DNA of 31,193 nucleotides from Shinella sp. (lineage in GTDB: Bacteria; Pseudomonadota; Alphaproteobacteria; Rhizobiales; Rhizobiaceae). The stretch covers positions 1 to 31,193 of the forward strand of contig QFQX01000048.1 in assembly GCA_003248775.1 (NCBI GenBank). The letters run 5' to 3'. The notes beneath the pieces are model-generated. The model searched no databases and was not told where the DNA came from. It was given only the letters and a program-made list of their open reading frames with translations. This document shows positions 1 to 8,121 of the stretch, in pieces; position 1 is the stretch's first letter; each line of letters opens with the position of its first letter. Made by a program: the position numbers and the translations under genes.

Positions 1-28
1 TCTCTACGCTTTAAGTCCTTGTTTCATC

Positions 29-73
29 GCATGTCGTTGCCGCAAAACCGCTGCACACTTTTGCGCGACATGC
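29..73. repeat. Rhizobial-type intergenic palindrome
   Basis: Arms GCATGTCG (29-36) and CGACATGC (66-73) pair, and so do the inner arms CGCAAAA (41-47) and TTTTGCG (59-65). A 4-base bulge (37-40) interrupts the left side and the loop is 48-58. From memory, very similar imperfect palindromes are scattered between genes in Rhizobium, Agrobacterium and relatives; this supports the host assignment. It could act in transcript ends or be a miniature repeat. Confidence 0.6.
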
Positions 74-78
74 TGTAG

Positions 79-228
79 ATGAATGACTGGGATGGCTGGC
101 TGTCCGCAGTTTGGCAGATCGAGATTTATAACAGCAGCAGTTCTCAGGCTGATATTGCCCGCGGCGGGCTCAATGACCCGGAGTCCGCGACACTCCGCCT
201 TGATCTTGATGTAGGGTTTAGCGGCTGA
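79..228 (+). CDS. Small ORF, 49 aa, unknown
   Basis: The ORF begins MNDWDGWLSAVWQIEIYNSS and ends LDLDVGFSG before TGA. It starts six bases after the palindrome at 29-73 and has no clear ribosome binding site. I recognise no family. It may be a gene fragment left in the cargo of the older transposon inferred from the end at 1465-1536. Existence as a gene is uncertain. Confidence 0.25.
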   Translation: MNDWDGWLSAVWQIEIYNSSSSQADIARGGLNDPESATLRLDLDVGFSG

Positions 229-261
229 CTAAAAATCCCTCCATTCCTCATCCCGGCAGAT

Positions 262-408
262 GTGGACGCGTCTAACTGGCAAGGCATCACGCGCGCTATG
301 GCCATTCATATCCACAGGCGCTTGAGCACTACAGGTGTCATGAAAGTAAGCAAGCATTTCGTCCGTCAGGGGGATGATCCTCGGCCGGCTTGGAGTTTAG
401 AGATTTAA
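262..408 (+). CDS. Small ORF or gene fragment, 48 aa, unknown
   Basis: A frame opening at GTG 262 (an earlier in-frame start is blocked by TGA at 226-228) reads VDASNWQGITRAMAIHIHRR and ends DPRPAWSLEI before TAA. The composition looks protein-like but there is no good start or ribosome binding site. I see it as a possible 3' remnant of a larger gene; function unknown. Confidence 0.2.
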   Translation: MDASNWQGITRAMAIHIHRRLSTTGVMKVSKHFVRQGDDPRPAWSLEI

Positions 409-421
409 GACTGGATGCCAG

Positions 422-1177
422 CTACAATTGCTCTGCTGCGAGGCGATAATGCTCGCCGCCTCCGCTTTCATTTGTCCAGAACCGCGTCTGACTGTCCTCA
501 GTCGGGAAATACGTCGTCGGATCAAATTCATGACTCTCCATTCTGGAAACAAACTGGTCGTCGCTCTGTATTGCATCGGCAATCAGGACATCTAGTGCAT
601 GCTGACGTCGTAACCGCTCCTTCCAGACGTAAGGTATTGCTGTTTCGAGGAGAAGCAGTAGATCATTAGCAGCGGCAGCTAGGTAATTTGTCCCTAGAAA
701 GATGTCGATTGACGACATGCTGCCGTTCACTAGTCTTATAGCGACTCTGTCATCCGTCCATATGTCACCAAATTTTCCCTTCCCGATATGATAGTGTGCG
801 AGGGCGGTACTCCGTAAATTTTTTATGGCCAAATGCTTCTCTCGAAGAGATTGATCGTAGGCCTTGTTGTCGACATTGATGCGCCGCCTTGCATTGGTCT
901 CCGATACTAACGCTCTGCAGTAGGAGAGCACGGCGTGGGTGAATAAAGGTTGTCCAAACGCCTGACGCATGCCTTCATCGGATTGAACGTTGGCGAGCAG
1001 TTGCATAGAACGCTCACATGACCGCAAATCGCGCAGGATCGATGCGGCCGCTTCAAACTCCTCAATAGCTATTCGGTACTTTTCGTAACGCCGATCTCCG
1101 CTTTTCTGACGCCGATCGAGTTCGTCAGCCAGTGCTGTGAGATCAAACGCATGCCTTCCACTAAGGTCGATTGCCAT
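422..1177 (-). CDS. Hypothetical protein, 251 aa, helical, HEPN-like flavour
   Basis: The protein begins MAIDLSGRHAFDLTALADEL and is predicted largely helical. The stretch LRSTALAHYHIG near residues 123-134, preceded by a basic helix (SLREKHLAIKN), resembles the R-x(4-6)-H neighbourhood of HEPN-like proteins, though the match is loose. No signal peptide or membrane segment is visible. Upstream GGAGCAAAATAA is a weak ribosome binding site. The gene lies outside the intact transposon, to the left of the relic end at 1465-1536, so it is probably cargo of the older element. Function is not assigned. Confidence 0.65.
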   Translation of the reverse strand: MAIDLSGRHAFDLTALADELDRRQKSGDRRYEKYRIAIEEFEAAASILRDLRSCERSMQLLANVQSDEGMRQAFGQPLFTHAVLSYCRALVSETNARRRINVDNKAYDQSLREKHLAIKNLRSTALAHYHIGKGKFGDIWTDDRVAIRLVNGSMSSIDIFLGTNYLAAAANDLLLLLETAIPYVWKERLRRQHALDVLIADAIQSDDQFVSRMESHEFDPTTYFPTEDSQTRFWTNESGGGEHYRLAAEQL

Positions 1178-1464
1178 TTATTTTGCTCCAAGGACTTCAT
1201 CACTGTTTGATAGACTTATAGTTGAGAAAAATTCGACCAGCTGGCAATCAGTTGCGGAACCAGTTGGAATGGAGATATGGGATTAGGGGGCAGCGCATGT
1301 ATCTCGATGATCTCGTGGCGAGGGAGTTTCTGCAGGAATTGTTTGACGCCATCAAAGCCCGGACGATGGCGCAAATGCCTGCAGGGGGCGATTTTGATCG
1401 TCGTTTCTCTACCTGCGCCGCTCCGTGAAACGTCCACGCTGGGGCTACCGACATCCGAAAACCT
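1178..1464. other. Stretch without a convincing gene
   Basis: Short frames exist on both strands (for example a plus-strand frame at 1222-1428), but none has a family match I recognise or a good start. The stretch lies between the hypothetical gene at 422-1177 and the relic transposon end, so decayed cargo is the simplest reading. Confidence 0.4.
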
Positions 1465-1536
1465 GGCAGTCTGAAATTGTGGTGCTCCTGATCTGAATTT
1501 TCTGACGATCAGTCTGCGATTAAGCGAGGAACGAGA
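1465..1536 (+). mobile_element. Relic right end of a second, related Tn7-like element
   Basis: This 72-bp stretch aligns without gaps to the right end of the intact element (31037-31108), with 44 of 72 positions identical by my count. Three TnsB-like sites start at 1465, 1487 and 1508, spaced 22 and 21 bp exactly as in the intact end (31037, 31059, 31080). The last site is followed at the same distance by CGAGA, where both ends stop. The middle site is the weakest (about half matching). It lies outside the intact element and in right-end orientation, so it marks an older insertion at the same tRNA locus. Confidence 0.75.
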
Positions 1537-1586
1537 ATTTCGGATCGGCGACTGCCTTAAGTCACAATCCATCAGACAATACCTAT

Positions 1587-1624
1587 GGTTCACGGACATG
1601 GGATGTCAGTTCACGGGTATGGGG
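1587..1624 (+). repeat. Pair of 16-bp direct repeats between the two transposon ends
   Basis: GGTTCACGGACATGGG (1587-1602) and GTTCACGGGTATGGGG (1609-1624) share the core GTTCACGG-ATGGG with the cores 21 bp apart. Helically phased repeats of this kind are typical of transposase-binding ends (for example of IS21-like elements), but no matching transposase is in the window. They fall in the roughly 93 bp separating the relic right end from the left end of the intact element. Confidence 0.5.
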
Positions 1625-1629
1625 TATTC

Positions 1630-1634
1630 ATCAT
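1630..1634 (+). repeat. Candidate target-site duplication, left copy (ATCAT)
   Basis: ATCAT directly precedes the left terminal repeat, and the same five bases follow the right one at 31109-31113. Five-base duplications are the rule for Tn7-family elements. The inferred termini begin TCTCG rather than the usual TGT, so the exact junction may shift by a few bases. Confidence 0.6.
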
Positions 1635-1770
1635 TCTCGCGCGGCACATAATTTTAGACTGAGTTCGTCTGATATCGTTACGTTTTTACGGTTTGCCACA
1701 AGAAGATTTTAGACTGACTCTCGGATAAATTTAGACTGGCGGTCAGCCTGAACGAGAATTTTAGACTGAC
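1635..1770 (+). repeat. Left transposon end: terminal repeat and four TnsB-type sites
   Basis: The terminal repeat starts TCTCGCGCGGCAC and runs into the first site. Copies of the motif AATTTTAGACTGA lie at about 1650-1662, 1705-1718 (GATTTTAGACTGAC), 1727-1739 (AAATTTAGACTGG) and 1756-1770 (GAATTTTAGACTGAC). All are in the same orientation and opposite to the right-end sites. Spacing is irregular (55, 22, 29 bp), whereas the right end is compact. Tn7-family left and right ends are usually asymmetric in the same way. Confidence 0.85.
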
Positions 1771-1795
1771 AAAACAGGCCCACTGACGAGTGTCC

Positions 1796-1822
1796 AAAAA
1801 AAAACGCGGCCGGAGCCGCGTT
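1796..1822 (-). terminator. Intrinsic terminator of the transposition operon
   Basis: On the minus strand AACGCGGC (1822-1815), a TCCG loop and GCCGCGTT (1810-1803) form an 8-bp GC-rich stem running into about nine T residues (1804-1796). It lies 25 bp after the tniQ stop and immediately inside the leftmost TnsB sites, so it would stop operon transcription before it reaches the transposon end. Confidence 0.9.
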
Positions 1823-1846
1823 TCTCTGGTCCATTGGGGCAATCCC

Positions 1847-4060
1847 TCACTCGCTCTTCTCGCGACGGATCATTGGTTGCTTCACTCGGAGCATATCACA
1901 TAGGCGGCCAAACGCGATCGCTGCTCGATCGAAATCTCCGCGGCTAGATGCCACTAAGGTTGCAATATGGCCTTCACCGGCATCGCTCCACTCGAAGTCC
2001 TCCAAGGCCTTTCGCACCCCGGCCGGATTGCTGACATACAAGGCCCATTCCCGGCTCCGACCTTGAGGAAGAAATTTTCGCTCGAAGAGAAAATGGTCGC
2101 CTTGGATATGAAGGGTAAAGCGGGCCTTTATTGCGGTGGTCCGGACGACAACCTTGCGGTTGCCCAATTCCTCCGGGACTATAAACGACGGCGCATGCTT
2201 GGCGAAGGAGTCGCGCATTTCCCGCCATCGTGCGGCGGCATCCGGGGTCACCGAAAGGGTGACGAGTCCCGTGGCGGCCTCGAAGCGGGACCTTTCGACA
2301 ATCAGGTTAGTGCAGATATCGCTGAACAGCACCGGCACTCCCAACTCCTCGAGGTGTCGCCGCCACACGTTGATGTGCGTGTCCAGGTAAAGGGCCGGAT
2401 TTACATATCGCCTGTGAAAGGCCAAGGCGGATTCGCGAAGCAGCCGGGGATCGTCGTCGGCCATGACTTGGATATGGTTGTTGCTCGCAAGCGCAGTCAC
2501 GCACGCTCCATCGAGATGAGCCATAGTCATGAATTCCGTACGCAGCATGGCCTTATCGCTCGGATGTTTCCTTCCAACTTTTTGTGGCTTTCCTCTTCGC
2601 TTTGCCCGAGCCGTTGGGATGTCTGCAGGTAGTCTGAGAGAGCTGAATCCTACGCCGGTGGCTGAACGGCTGCATCTGTATTCGCCCCTTAGGAACGCGG
2701 CCATCATGGCGGACACCCATGACAGTCTACGGCGAGCGGCCTCTTCGAGCGTAATTTCGTCTCCGCGGCATTCGGGGAGAGCGGAAATCCGATCCAGGAT
2801 ACTATCGATGTCGTCCCCAAGGTAGGCCGCTTCGTCCCGGCCTGCGAACTTGATGCGACGGATGAACCCGTGCCACGAGAGCCGATCGAGCTGCGCCTGC
2901 GTACATCCAAGGGCAGCCAAAGCCGCCTTGGCCGAAATCAACCTTTTCACATACTCCGACATCGCCCGAAACTGTGTCTCGTCGACAACCCTATGCGTGG
3001 CTTGCGGCTCGAAGCGAACTCCGGCGTCTCTGGCGATGAACTCTATGGAGCGCTCGGTCACGCCTAAGCTCTTCCGGGCACTCTTCAACGAAATCGGCCA
3101 GATTTTCGTTTCCGCCCTGCCGAGTCTCGCAAAACCAACGGTACCGACCTTCGCGCACGCGATTGTCTGCGCGAGTATGATCTCCTTGCCGAGCATCGAA
3201 GACGCTTTCTTGCGATGCCACTTGCTTTGCGCGAAAGCGCTCGACCAGCCGAGCGAGTAGGAGGTACCTTTTGCAAGTTCCTCCGGGGTATTATTGGCGA
3301 CCAACCACTCCGAAATCGCCGCGGCGAGGTGGTCCCGATCCCGTCGCAGAGCCTCGAAACCCGTCTGGAAATCGTGCGGGGTCGATGGCGGCCGGCTGGG
3401 TAGTCGCGGGTTTCTCAGGAGGCGTCCGAGCGTGCTTGAATACCAGATGACGTCGTCCAGCAGGCTCGGATCCAGAAGTGGCATCGACTCGTCCCTCTGC
3501 TGCAGGAATCCCACGCGTCGAAGAAGGTAGCCTTCGAATGAATTCCGGTCGTGGTTCTCCTGTGCCTGGTCTCCCGACGGGCGGGTGACTTCGTGGCCAT
3601 AGAACGGCGGCCAGTTGCCCTGCTCCTTGATGCCGGGCCACCTTTGCATCGGCGTGCGATGGAACGGGCATGTCTCGTAGCCTTCGATGTCCCACCATGC
3701 CCGGTGGAAAGGCGCTTGCTCGATGCAGGTCGGGCAGTACTTCTGCGTGCACAAAGGGATTATGCGGTGATGCAGCGGGATGCCGTTGAGGGTGAAATGT
3801 CCGTCGACGGGCAGAGGCGTCCACCTTTCCAGGCTTGTCTTCTGTTCGGCTGTGATCGGAAGCTTCAATACTGCTTCCAGCACGTGCCGAGCGCCGATCT
3901 TCGTGCTCGGAATCCCCAGCGCGTCTGCGTAGGTGCGAGGATGGCAATCCTCCTGATCTCGCACCAGCCGATGGAAGTAGGAGAAGGCGCCTTCGCCCGG
4001 AAAAGGCCGGACCCGCCACCTTGAGAATGGTCTCGCGGCTCTGAAGAGATAGCTGTTCAT
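1847..4060 (-). CDS. tniQ: TniQ/TnsD-family target-selection protein, 737 aa
   Basis: TniQ/TnsD proteins bind the attachment site and recruit TnsC and the transposase. The start ATG at 4060 overlaps the tnsC stop as ATGA; a longer upstream frame exists but runs through tnsC. Residues 17-33 carry the family opening (RPFPGEGAFSYFHRLV), and C109, C112, C131 and H134 form the typical zinc finger (YCPTC...CPFH). At 737 aa it is longer than most TniQ (about 300-500 aa) and Tn7 TnsD (508 aa). The extra C-terminal half is basic with helix-turn-helix-like segments (around AKAALAALGCTQAQL), suiting direct recognition of DNA. Being the only TniQ here, it is the likely reader of the tRNA-Arg gene. It is the last gene before the terminator. 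Confidence 0.9.
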   Translation of the reverse strand: MNSYLFRAARPFSRWRVRPFPGEGAFSYFHRLVRDQEDCHPRTYADALGIPSTKIGARHVLEAVLKLPITAEQKTSLERWTPLPVDGHFTLNGIPLHHRIIPLCTQKYCPTCIEQAPFHRAWWDIEGYETCPFHRTPMQRWPGIKEQGNWPPFYGHEVTRPSGDQAQENHDRNSFEGYLLRRVGFLQQRDESMPLLDPSLLDDVIWYSSTLGRLLRNPRLPSRPPSTPHDFQTGFEALRRDRDHLAAAISEWLVANNTPEELAKGTSYSLGWSSAFAQSKWHRKKASSMLGKEIILAQTIACAKVGTVGFARLGRAETKIWPISLKSARKSLGVTERSIEFIARDAGVRFEPQATHRVVDETQFRAMSEYVKRLISAKAALAALGCTQAQLDRLSWHGFIRRIKFAGRDEAAYLGDDIDSILDRISALPECRGDEITLEEAARRRLSWVSAMMAAFLRGEYRCSRSATGVGFSSLRLPADIPTARAKRRGKPQKVGRKHPSDKAMLRTEFMTMAHLDGACVTALASNNHIQVMADDDPRLLRESALAFHRRYVNPALYLDTHINVWRRHLEELGVPVLFSDICTNLIVERSRFEAATGLVTLSVTPDAAARWREMRDSFAKHAPSFIVPEELGNRKVVVRTTAIKARFTLHIQGDHFLFERKFLPQGRSREWALYVSNPAGVRKALEDFEWSDAGEGHIATLVASSRGDFDRAAIAFGRLCDMLRVKQPMIRREKSE

Positions 4061-5016
4061 CGTGGCTTGTATCCGAAATAGTCGTAGTCGTCGCCGGGGC
4101 GGACGCGCGTCTTCACCGCGAAGCGGAAGTCCTCGATCAGAACGCGGGATCGGTTGTTGTTCAGCGCCTCGGCCGCGGCTGCCTGGACGACGTTCATCAC
4201 GATTCCGATCATGCCGCCGGAGAATCTGTGCATATCTTTTGCCAGGTCTTTCAGGCCCGAAGGCTCCGCAAAGGGAAGGCGCTTGTCGATGCTGCCGAGG
4301 AGCGTGCCGAAGTCCTTGATATCCTTCGCGCTGCTGGTGAGCGGCCTGAAGGGCAGGGCGCTGTAGTCCCGGTTCTTCAGCGGCGGTGTCCGCTCCACGA
4401 ACTCGCCGGTCCGCTCCTCGCCGACGAGCAGGACGTTGGTACGTCGGGTGTCGAGGATCATCTTCACCAGCTTGAACATGTCGTAGACGGTATCCTCCCG
4501 CCGGTCGAAGAAGAGATACTGGGCGTCGTCCAGGATAAGCAATTCGTTGCCGACCTCGATAAGACGCAGGAGCGCGCGTCGGACATAGGACTGCCATCCG
4601 CCCCGCATCAGGGCGAAACGGTTTCCAGACTGCTCGTTCAGTTCCTGCGCGAACTCGAGGGGCGACATCCTGACGCTGATCGTCATGTGGATGACCTTGT
4701 AGAGCTCGCGGTCGTCCGCCACCTCGGGGGGATTACAGTCGGCATAGTGCTCGCAGATCCATGACTTCCCTACGCGGCTTTCTCCTAGGAACCCTCGAAG
4801 CTTGCCTCCGACAGGCGTCCCTCCGTCGTAGGGGTTGCGGGCCCTGCGCACGAAGTCCAGCCCCTCCTTGAAGGTGACGTACTCGACAAGGAGGTTTTCG
4901 ATCATCCACTGGCGTTCAGCCATGGGAAGGCGGCTGGCGGCCAGACGGGCCTCCGGCGTCGTGAAGGCCGTCGTATGGAACATCGGCCTGGCTGTAGTTA
5001 GATTCTCAGACATCAT
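4057..5016 (-). CDS. tnsC: TnsC/TniB-type AAA+ transposition regulator, 319 aa
   Basis: This is the ATP-dependent matchmaker that couples target selection by TniQ to transposase activation. Walker A GESRVGKS is at residues 78-85 and Walker B LLILDD at 159-164, with the short AAA+ architecture of TniB/TnsC. I chose the ATG at 5016 because AGAGGA precedes it by 8 bases; the frame also offers ATGs at 5040, 5025 and 5013. It overlaps the end of tnsB by 11 bases and the start of tniQ by four, indicating translational coupling within the operon. Confidence 0.92.
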   Translation of the reverse strand: MMSENLTTARPMFHTTAFTTPEARLAASRLPMAERQWMIENLLVEYVTFKEGLDFVRRARNPYDGGTPVGGKLRGFLGESRVGKSWICEHYADCNPPEVADDRELYKVIHMTISVRMSPLEFAQELNEQSGNRFALMRGGWQSYVRRALLRLIEVGNELLILDDAQYLFFDRREDTVYDMFKLVKMILDTRRTNVLLVGEERTGEFVERTPPLKNRDYSALPFRPLTSSAKDIKDFGTLLGSIDKRLPFAEPSGLKDLAKDMHRFSGGMIGIVMNVVQAAAAEALNNNRSRVLIEDFRFAVKTRVRPGDDYDYFGYKPR

Positions 5017-7291
5017 AACCGTCATCCTCTTCTGGATCATCGTAGCTGGTGGAGTAGTCGACCGCCGCCGCGGGCAGTGGCGGCTCGATCATGTCTTCGA
5101 ACGGAACGGGATCGTCGTCGCGTCGTCCGGCCGGCATGACCGGCCTGGATCGAGTGCTAAACGGGGGCGGGGCGTCGACCACTGTGGGATCGACGAGGTC
5201 GAAGTGGCCGCCGTCGTAGTTCACCGTGCGCATTTCGTAGCGGCGCGAGCGGGCGAACTTCGTCGTCATCGACCTGAACCACTGCGCGAGGATGGACGCG
5301 GTGCCGGCCTTCTTGCGCTTCTGATGAAGGGCGACGATGGCGCTGGCCAGCTCCATCTTGGCCTCGAGGAGGCTGAGCTTCCGGCCCGCTTCCTTCGCCT
5401 GTTCCCGGCGGTATGCGAGGATCTTCTTGTGCTGATCGAGACGAAGGCCGGTCGCATACTCGGCCTGCGCGCCGACAATCGGAACCTCGATCGCACGATC
5501 CTTCTCGCCCCATGGATCGACGACCCAGATCCTTCCAAGATTGTTCGGATTTCGGCTTGCCTTGTACTGTGTGCCCTTGTGGCCGCGCCGGCCCGTCTTA
5601 TGGCCTCTGCCTCGCGAATGGCCGCCGCTCCGGACGAACTGGAGAGCAGGGCAGTCGTAGTACAGGCCGTCCCACTGGAAGCCGCTGTTGGTAATCGTTC
5701 CGTGGCGGATATCGCCCGCAAGCCTGGTGAAGATGTCCCGGTCGATCAGCGGCCGCACCGGCGCGTTCCGGATGCTCTCGCGCCACAGGTCCTCGGAGAC
5801 GCCCTTGATGGTGGCGAGCTCGCCCAGCCCCTTGTGCGGCTCCTTGCTGAGGATGTTGACGAAATAGTACTCGAGGAATCCCTTTAGCTCCGGCAGGGTC
5901 AGGATGGGCTCGGCCTTGCGGCGCTCCTCGTCGAGCTTCATCCGCTCCTGTGCATTTCCCCTCGTGGTGCCCGGCAACACGTGCTCGACATGGATGTTCA
6001 GGATTGCGAACAGGTGCTCGAGCGCTCCTTTTTCCCAACCTCGGGCCGGGCGGTAGGCAACCGTGGCGAAGCCGAGCTGCCGGGCCGCCTCCTGGATGTT
6101 GAGACCGATCAGGTGCTTGGCGTTGTCCGTCCCGAGCATCAGCGGGTTGCCGAAATACGGATAGCGGGCGCCGTTGATGGTGTTCGGATCCTTCTCGAAC
6201 ATCATGTGCTGCAGACCGTCCAGGAACGTCTGCCACGACGGCTTGCCGAAGCTGACGGACCATCCGACGACGATGCCGGTATATCGGTCGCGGAAAACGA
6301 GGAGGTCGGGCCTGCCGTATGCGATGGGCAGCTCCGGGTCGTAGACGGTGATGTCGAGCGTAGTGTGGTCGACGTCGACCACGACCAGCGGGGCGGTAGG
6401 CCTCACCTGCGCGATCGCCGATCCATGAACGCGCTCGGCGTAGTCGCGGCCGTGCAGAAGGTGGTCGTGGACGTAAGGCCCCATCTTCTTCGACTCGCGA
6501 TAGATCGCGGTCTCGTTGATCTTGAGGCCGCCGTCGACGTCGATGACCTGCTCGCGGATGTGGAAGAAGTCGCCGTCCTGCTTGACGAGCCGCATGACCA
6601 GCGTCTTCATCAAGTCCATCCGGCCGCCGGCTTGCAGTGCTGAACTGATGGCGGAGGCGATCAGCTCGCGCACTTCGGACGACAGCGTCTTGCGCCACCA
6701 GCCGCTGCCTTCCTTGCGGACGTGGTTCATCAGAGGATCGAAGTTGCCCCCACTACGGTCCTTGTCGAGCCAGTTGTAGACGGAGGCACGGCAGGGCGGT
6801 TTGGGGTCGCCGATCTTTTCGGCCACTTCCGCGATGAGCGTCTCCATGTCGGAGCGGGTGAGGCCGGCGCCCTCCTTGTCACGCATCAGTTCCCGTGCCG
6901 CCTCGACATAGGCGATCTTCATTCCCGCCCGCTTGAGGGCTTCTTCCTTCACAGCGAGCGCGGCGCCTGGAAGATTGCGGCGTGCTTCCTCGTTTCCGAC
7001 GAGCGGGCGGATGCGTCCCGCGCGGGAAAGCTCGGCGAGATGCCAGTTCGAAAGCCACGCCGTCTCGTTGGAGTCGACATGCTTCATCCACGCCTTCACG
7101 CCCGACTGGCCGTCCTGCTGGAACCAGCGCTCGAAAACGAACGTGCCGTGCTTCAGGAGATCCGGCGTCGAGATGACGTAGGCGTCGCCGGGCTTTAGGT
7201 CGAACCCCTGCACGGGCGCACTCTCGGGCCGGTCAGGCCCGAGCTTGAGTTCGTGGATGGTGCGGAGTCTGGTATCGTAGCCCTTGGCCAT
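5006..7291 (-). CDS. tnsB: TnsB-type DDE transposase, 761 aa
   Basis: TnsB binds the end sites and joins the 3' ends to target DNA. The integrase-fold core runs about 295-470. Catalytic residues appear as D308 (in VDVDHT), D389 (in LGTDNAK) and E425 (in KGALEHLF), with exactly 35 residues between the last two, as expected for a DD35E enzyme. The N-terminal third is the predicted end-binding region, and a Mu-transposase-type C-terminal domain follows (about 530-600). The C-terminus is acidic (PEEDDGYDV), a plausible TnsC contact. It starts 23 bp after tnsA. All three catalytic acids are present, so it is predicted active. Confidence 0.95.
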   Translation of the reverse strand: MAKGYDTRLRTIHELKLGPDRPESAPVQGFDLKPGDAYVISTPDLLKHGTFVFERWFQQDGQSGVKAWMKHVDSNETAWLSNWHLAELSRAGRIRPLVGNEEARRNLPGAALAVKEEALKRAGMKIAYVEAARELMRDKEGAGLTRSDMETLIAEVAEKIGDPKPPCRASVYNWLDKDRSGGNFDPLMNHVRKEGSGWWRKTLSSEVRELIASAISSALQAGGRMDLMKTLVMRLVKQDGDFFHIREQVIDVDGGLKINETAIYRESKKMGPYVHDHLLHGRDYAERVHGSAIAQVRPTAPLVVVDVDHTTLDITVYDPELPIAYGRPDLLVFRDRYTGIVVGWSVSFGKPSWQTFLDGLQHMMFEKDPNTINGARYPYFGNPLMLGTDNAKHLIGLNIQEAARQLGFATVAYRPARGWEKGALEHLFAILNIHVEHVLPGTTRGNAQERMKLDEERRKAEPILTLPELKGFLEYYFVNILSKEPHKGLGELATIKGVSEDLWRESIRNAPVRPLIDRDIFTRLAGDIRHGTITNSGFQWDGLYYDCPALQFVRSGGHSRGRGHKTGRRGHKGTQYKASRNPNNLGRIWVVDPWGEKDRAIEVPIVGAQAEYATGLRLDQHKKILAYRREQAKEAGRKLSLLEAKMELASAIVALHQKRKKAGTASILAQWFRSMTTKFARSRRYEMRTVNYDGGHFDLVDPTVVDAPPPFSTRSRPVMPAGRRDDDPVPFEDMIEPPLPAAAVDYSTSYDDPEEDDGYDV

Positions 7292-7314
7292 CGAAATCCC
7301 CTTGATCTTCCGCG

Positions 7315-8121
7315 TCAGGCCGCGTCGGTTCGGGCGCGCCGACCGTCAAGGGCATGCGAGGGACGGCGTACGACGGTCCACTGGGAGAACGGCCGGTTAA
7401 GGTCGACCTCTACCCGGCCGGCCATCGCGAGCTGCATGACGGCGGTGAAGATGGGATTGACCTCCGGGATCATCGTGGCGGTCGTCTCGCCCTCCCACTG
7501 TCCAAAGAAGGCGTTCGGCGTGACGCGGCGCATCAGGTCTCCGATTCTGAGCGGCAGCGCGGCGTCGGAGATCCTCTGCGCGATGACGTCGATGTCCGGA
7601 TGCTGGCCTTCGACGCGCTTGTGCAGCCACATGAGCCGCAGGTTGTCGAAGACAGGCCTCAGATGAATCGTCCGCTCGTCGAGAAGGTGGTAGTGGGCGC
7701 CCAATCCTGCGTAGTGGGCCTTCAGGTCTGCGGTGCGCTGCGGCAGCCAGTCATGCTCCTCCTGGACGTAGACGGGTTCGACGTCGAACACGACGACGTG
7801 GCCGGCCCGTGTCTTCACCGCCGCAGCGGGGACGTGCGACCGCAGGATCGGTTCGCCGTTGGTGGCGATCGTCCAGTACTCGGCCTCCTCTGGAAACTCC
7901 GCGATCGCGACGACATCCGGGTTCGTGTCGAGGTGGATGAACAGGTCGTGCATGAGCGGCTGGCTCGTGCGCATCAGTCTGTTTACCGACTTCGACGAGG
8001 GGAACCAGCCGGGCAGGGTCTTGTAGTGAGACCCCGGCTTGATCGTCTTGTGCGCGAAGTTGGCGGGAGAGAACACGTGCGCCCAGTGCGCCTCGTTCTC
8101 GAGCTGCTTCTTAAATTCCAT
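7315..8121 (-). CDS. tnsA: TnsA-family protein, apparently nuclease-dead, 268 aa
   Basis: TnsA normally cuts the 5' ends of the transposon, giving cut-and-paste movement. The start ATG at 8121 has an excellent ribosome binding site (AGGAGAAGGA, 8 bases); a longer frame reaches 8316. Family landmarks are recognisable: a helix ending LDTNPDVV (64-71), the strand HVPAAAVKTRAGHVVVFDVEP (96-116, written here as two adjoining halves of one motif) and a C-terminal wing. By alignment to the usual pattern E...PD...(E/Q)xK, the acids and lysine are M57, A99, D113 and E115. The active site therefore looks lost while the fold is kept. It probably still contacts TnsB and TnsC. Position first in the operon supports the TnsA identity. 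Confidence 0.8.
   Translation of the reverse strand: MEFKKQLENEAHWAHVFSPANFAHKTIKPGSHYKTLPGWFPSSKSVNRLMRTSQPLMHDLFIHLDTNPDVVAIAEFPEEAEYWTIATNGEPILRSHVPAAAVKTRAGHVVVFDVEPVYVQEEHDWLPQRTADLKAHYAGLGAHYHLLDERTIHLRPVFDNLRLMWLHKRVEGQHPDIDVIAQRISDAALPLRIGDLMRRVTPNAFFGQWEGETTATMIPEVNPIFTAVMQLAMAGRVEVDLNRPFSQWTVVRRPSHALDGRRARTDAA

Noticed and set aside
1216..1599. Minus-strand frame of 127 codons in the left flank
   Set aside because: It spans the relic transposon end, has no ribosome binding site and shows no recognisable family; more likely chance.
1628..1634. Alternative transposon boundary at TTCAT or ending in the conventional TG
   Set aside because: TTCAT would be an inverted rather than a direct repeat, and the left end lacks TG at the equivalent place; only ATCAT gives a direct five-base duplication.
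4061..4597. Upstream extension of the tniQ frame to give a 916-aa protein
   Set aside because: The extension runs through tnsC on the same strand in another frame and has shadow composition; the ATGA overlap at 4060 gives a natural start and the TniQ family opening follows directly.
5157..6698. Long open frames on alternative frames inside tnsB, up to 366 codons
   Set aside because: They are shadow frames of a GC-rich gene: Arg/Pro/Ala-rich, with no start signals, while the tnsB frame carries clear catalytic motifs.
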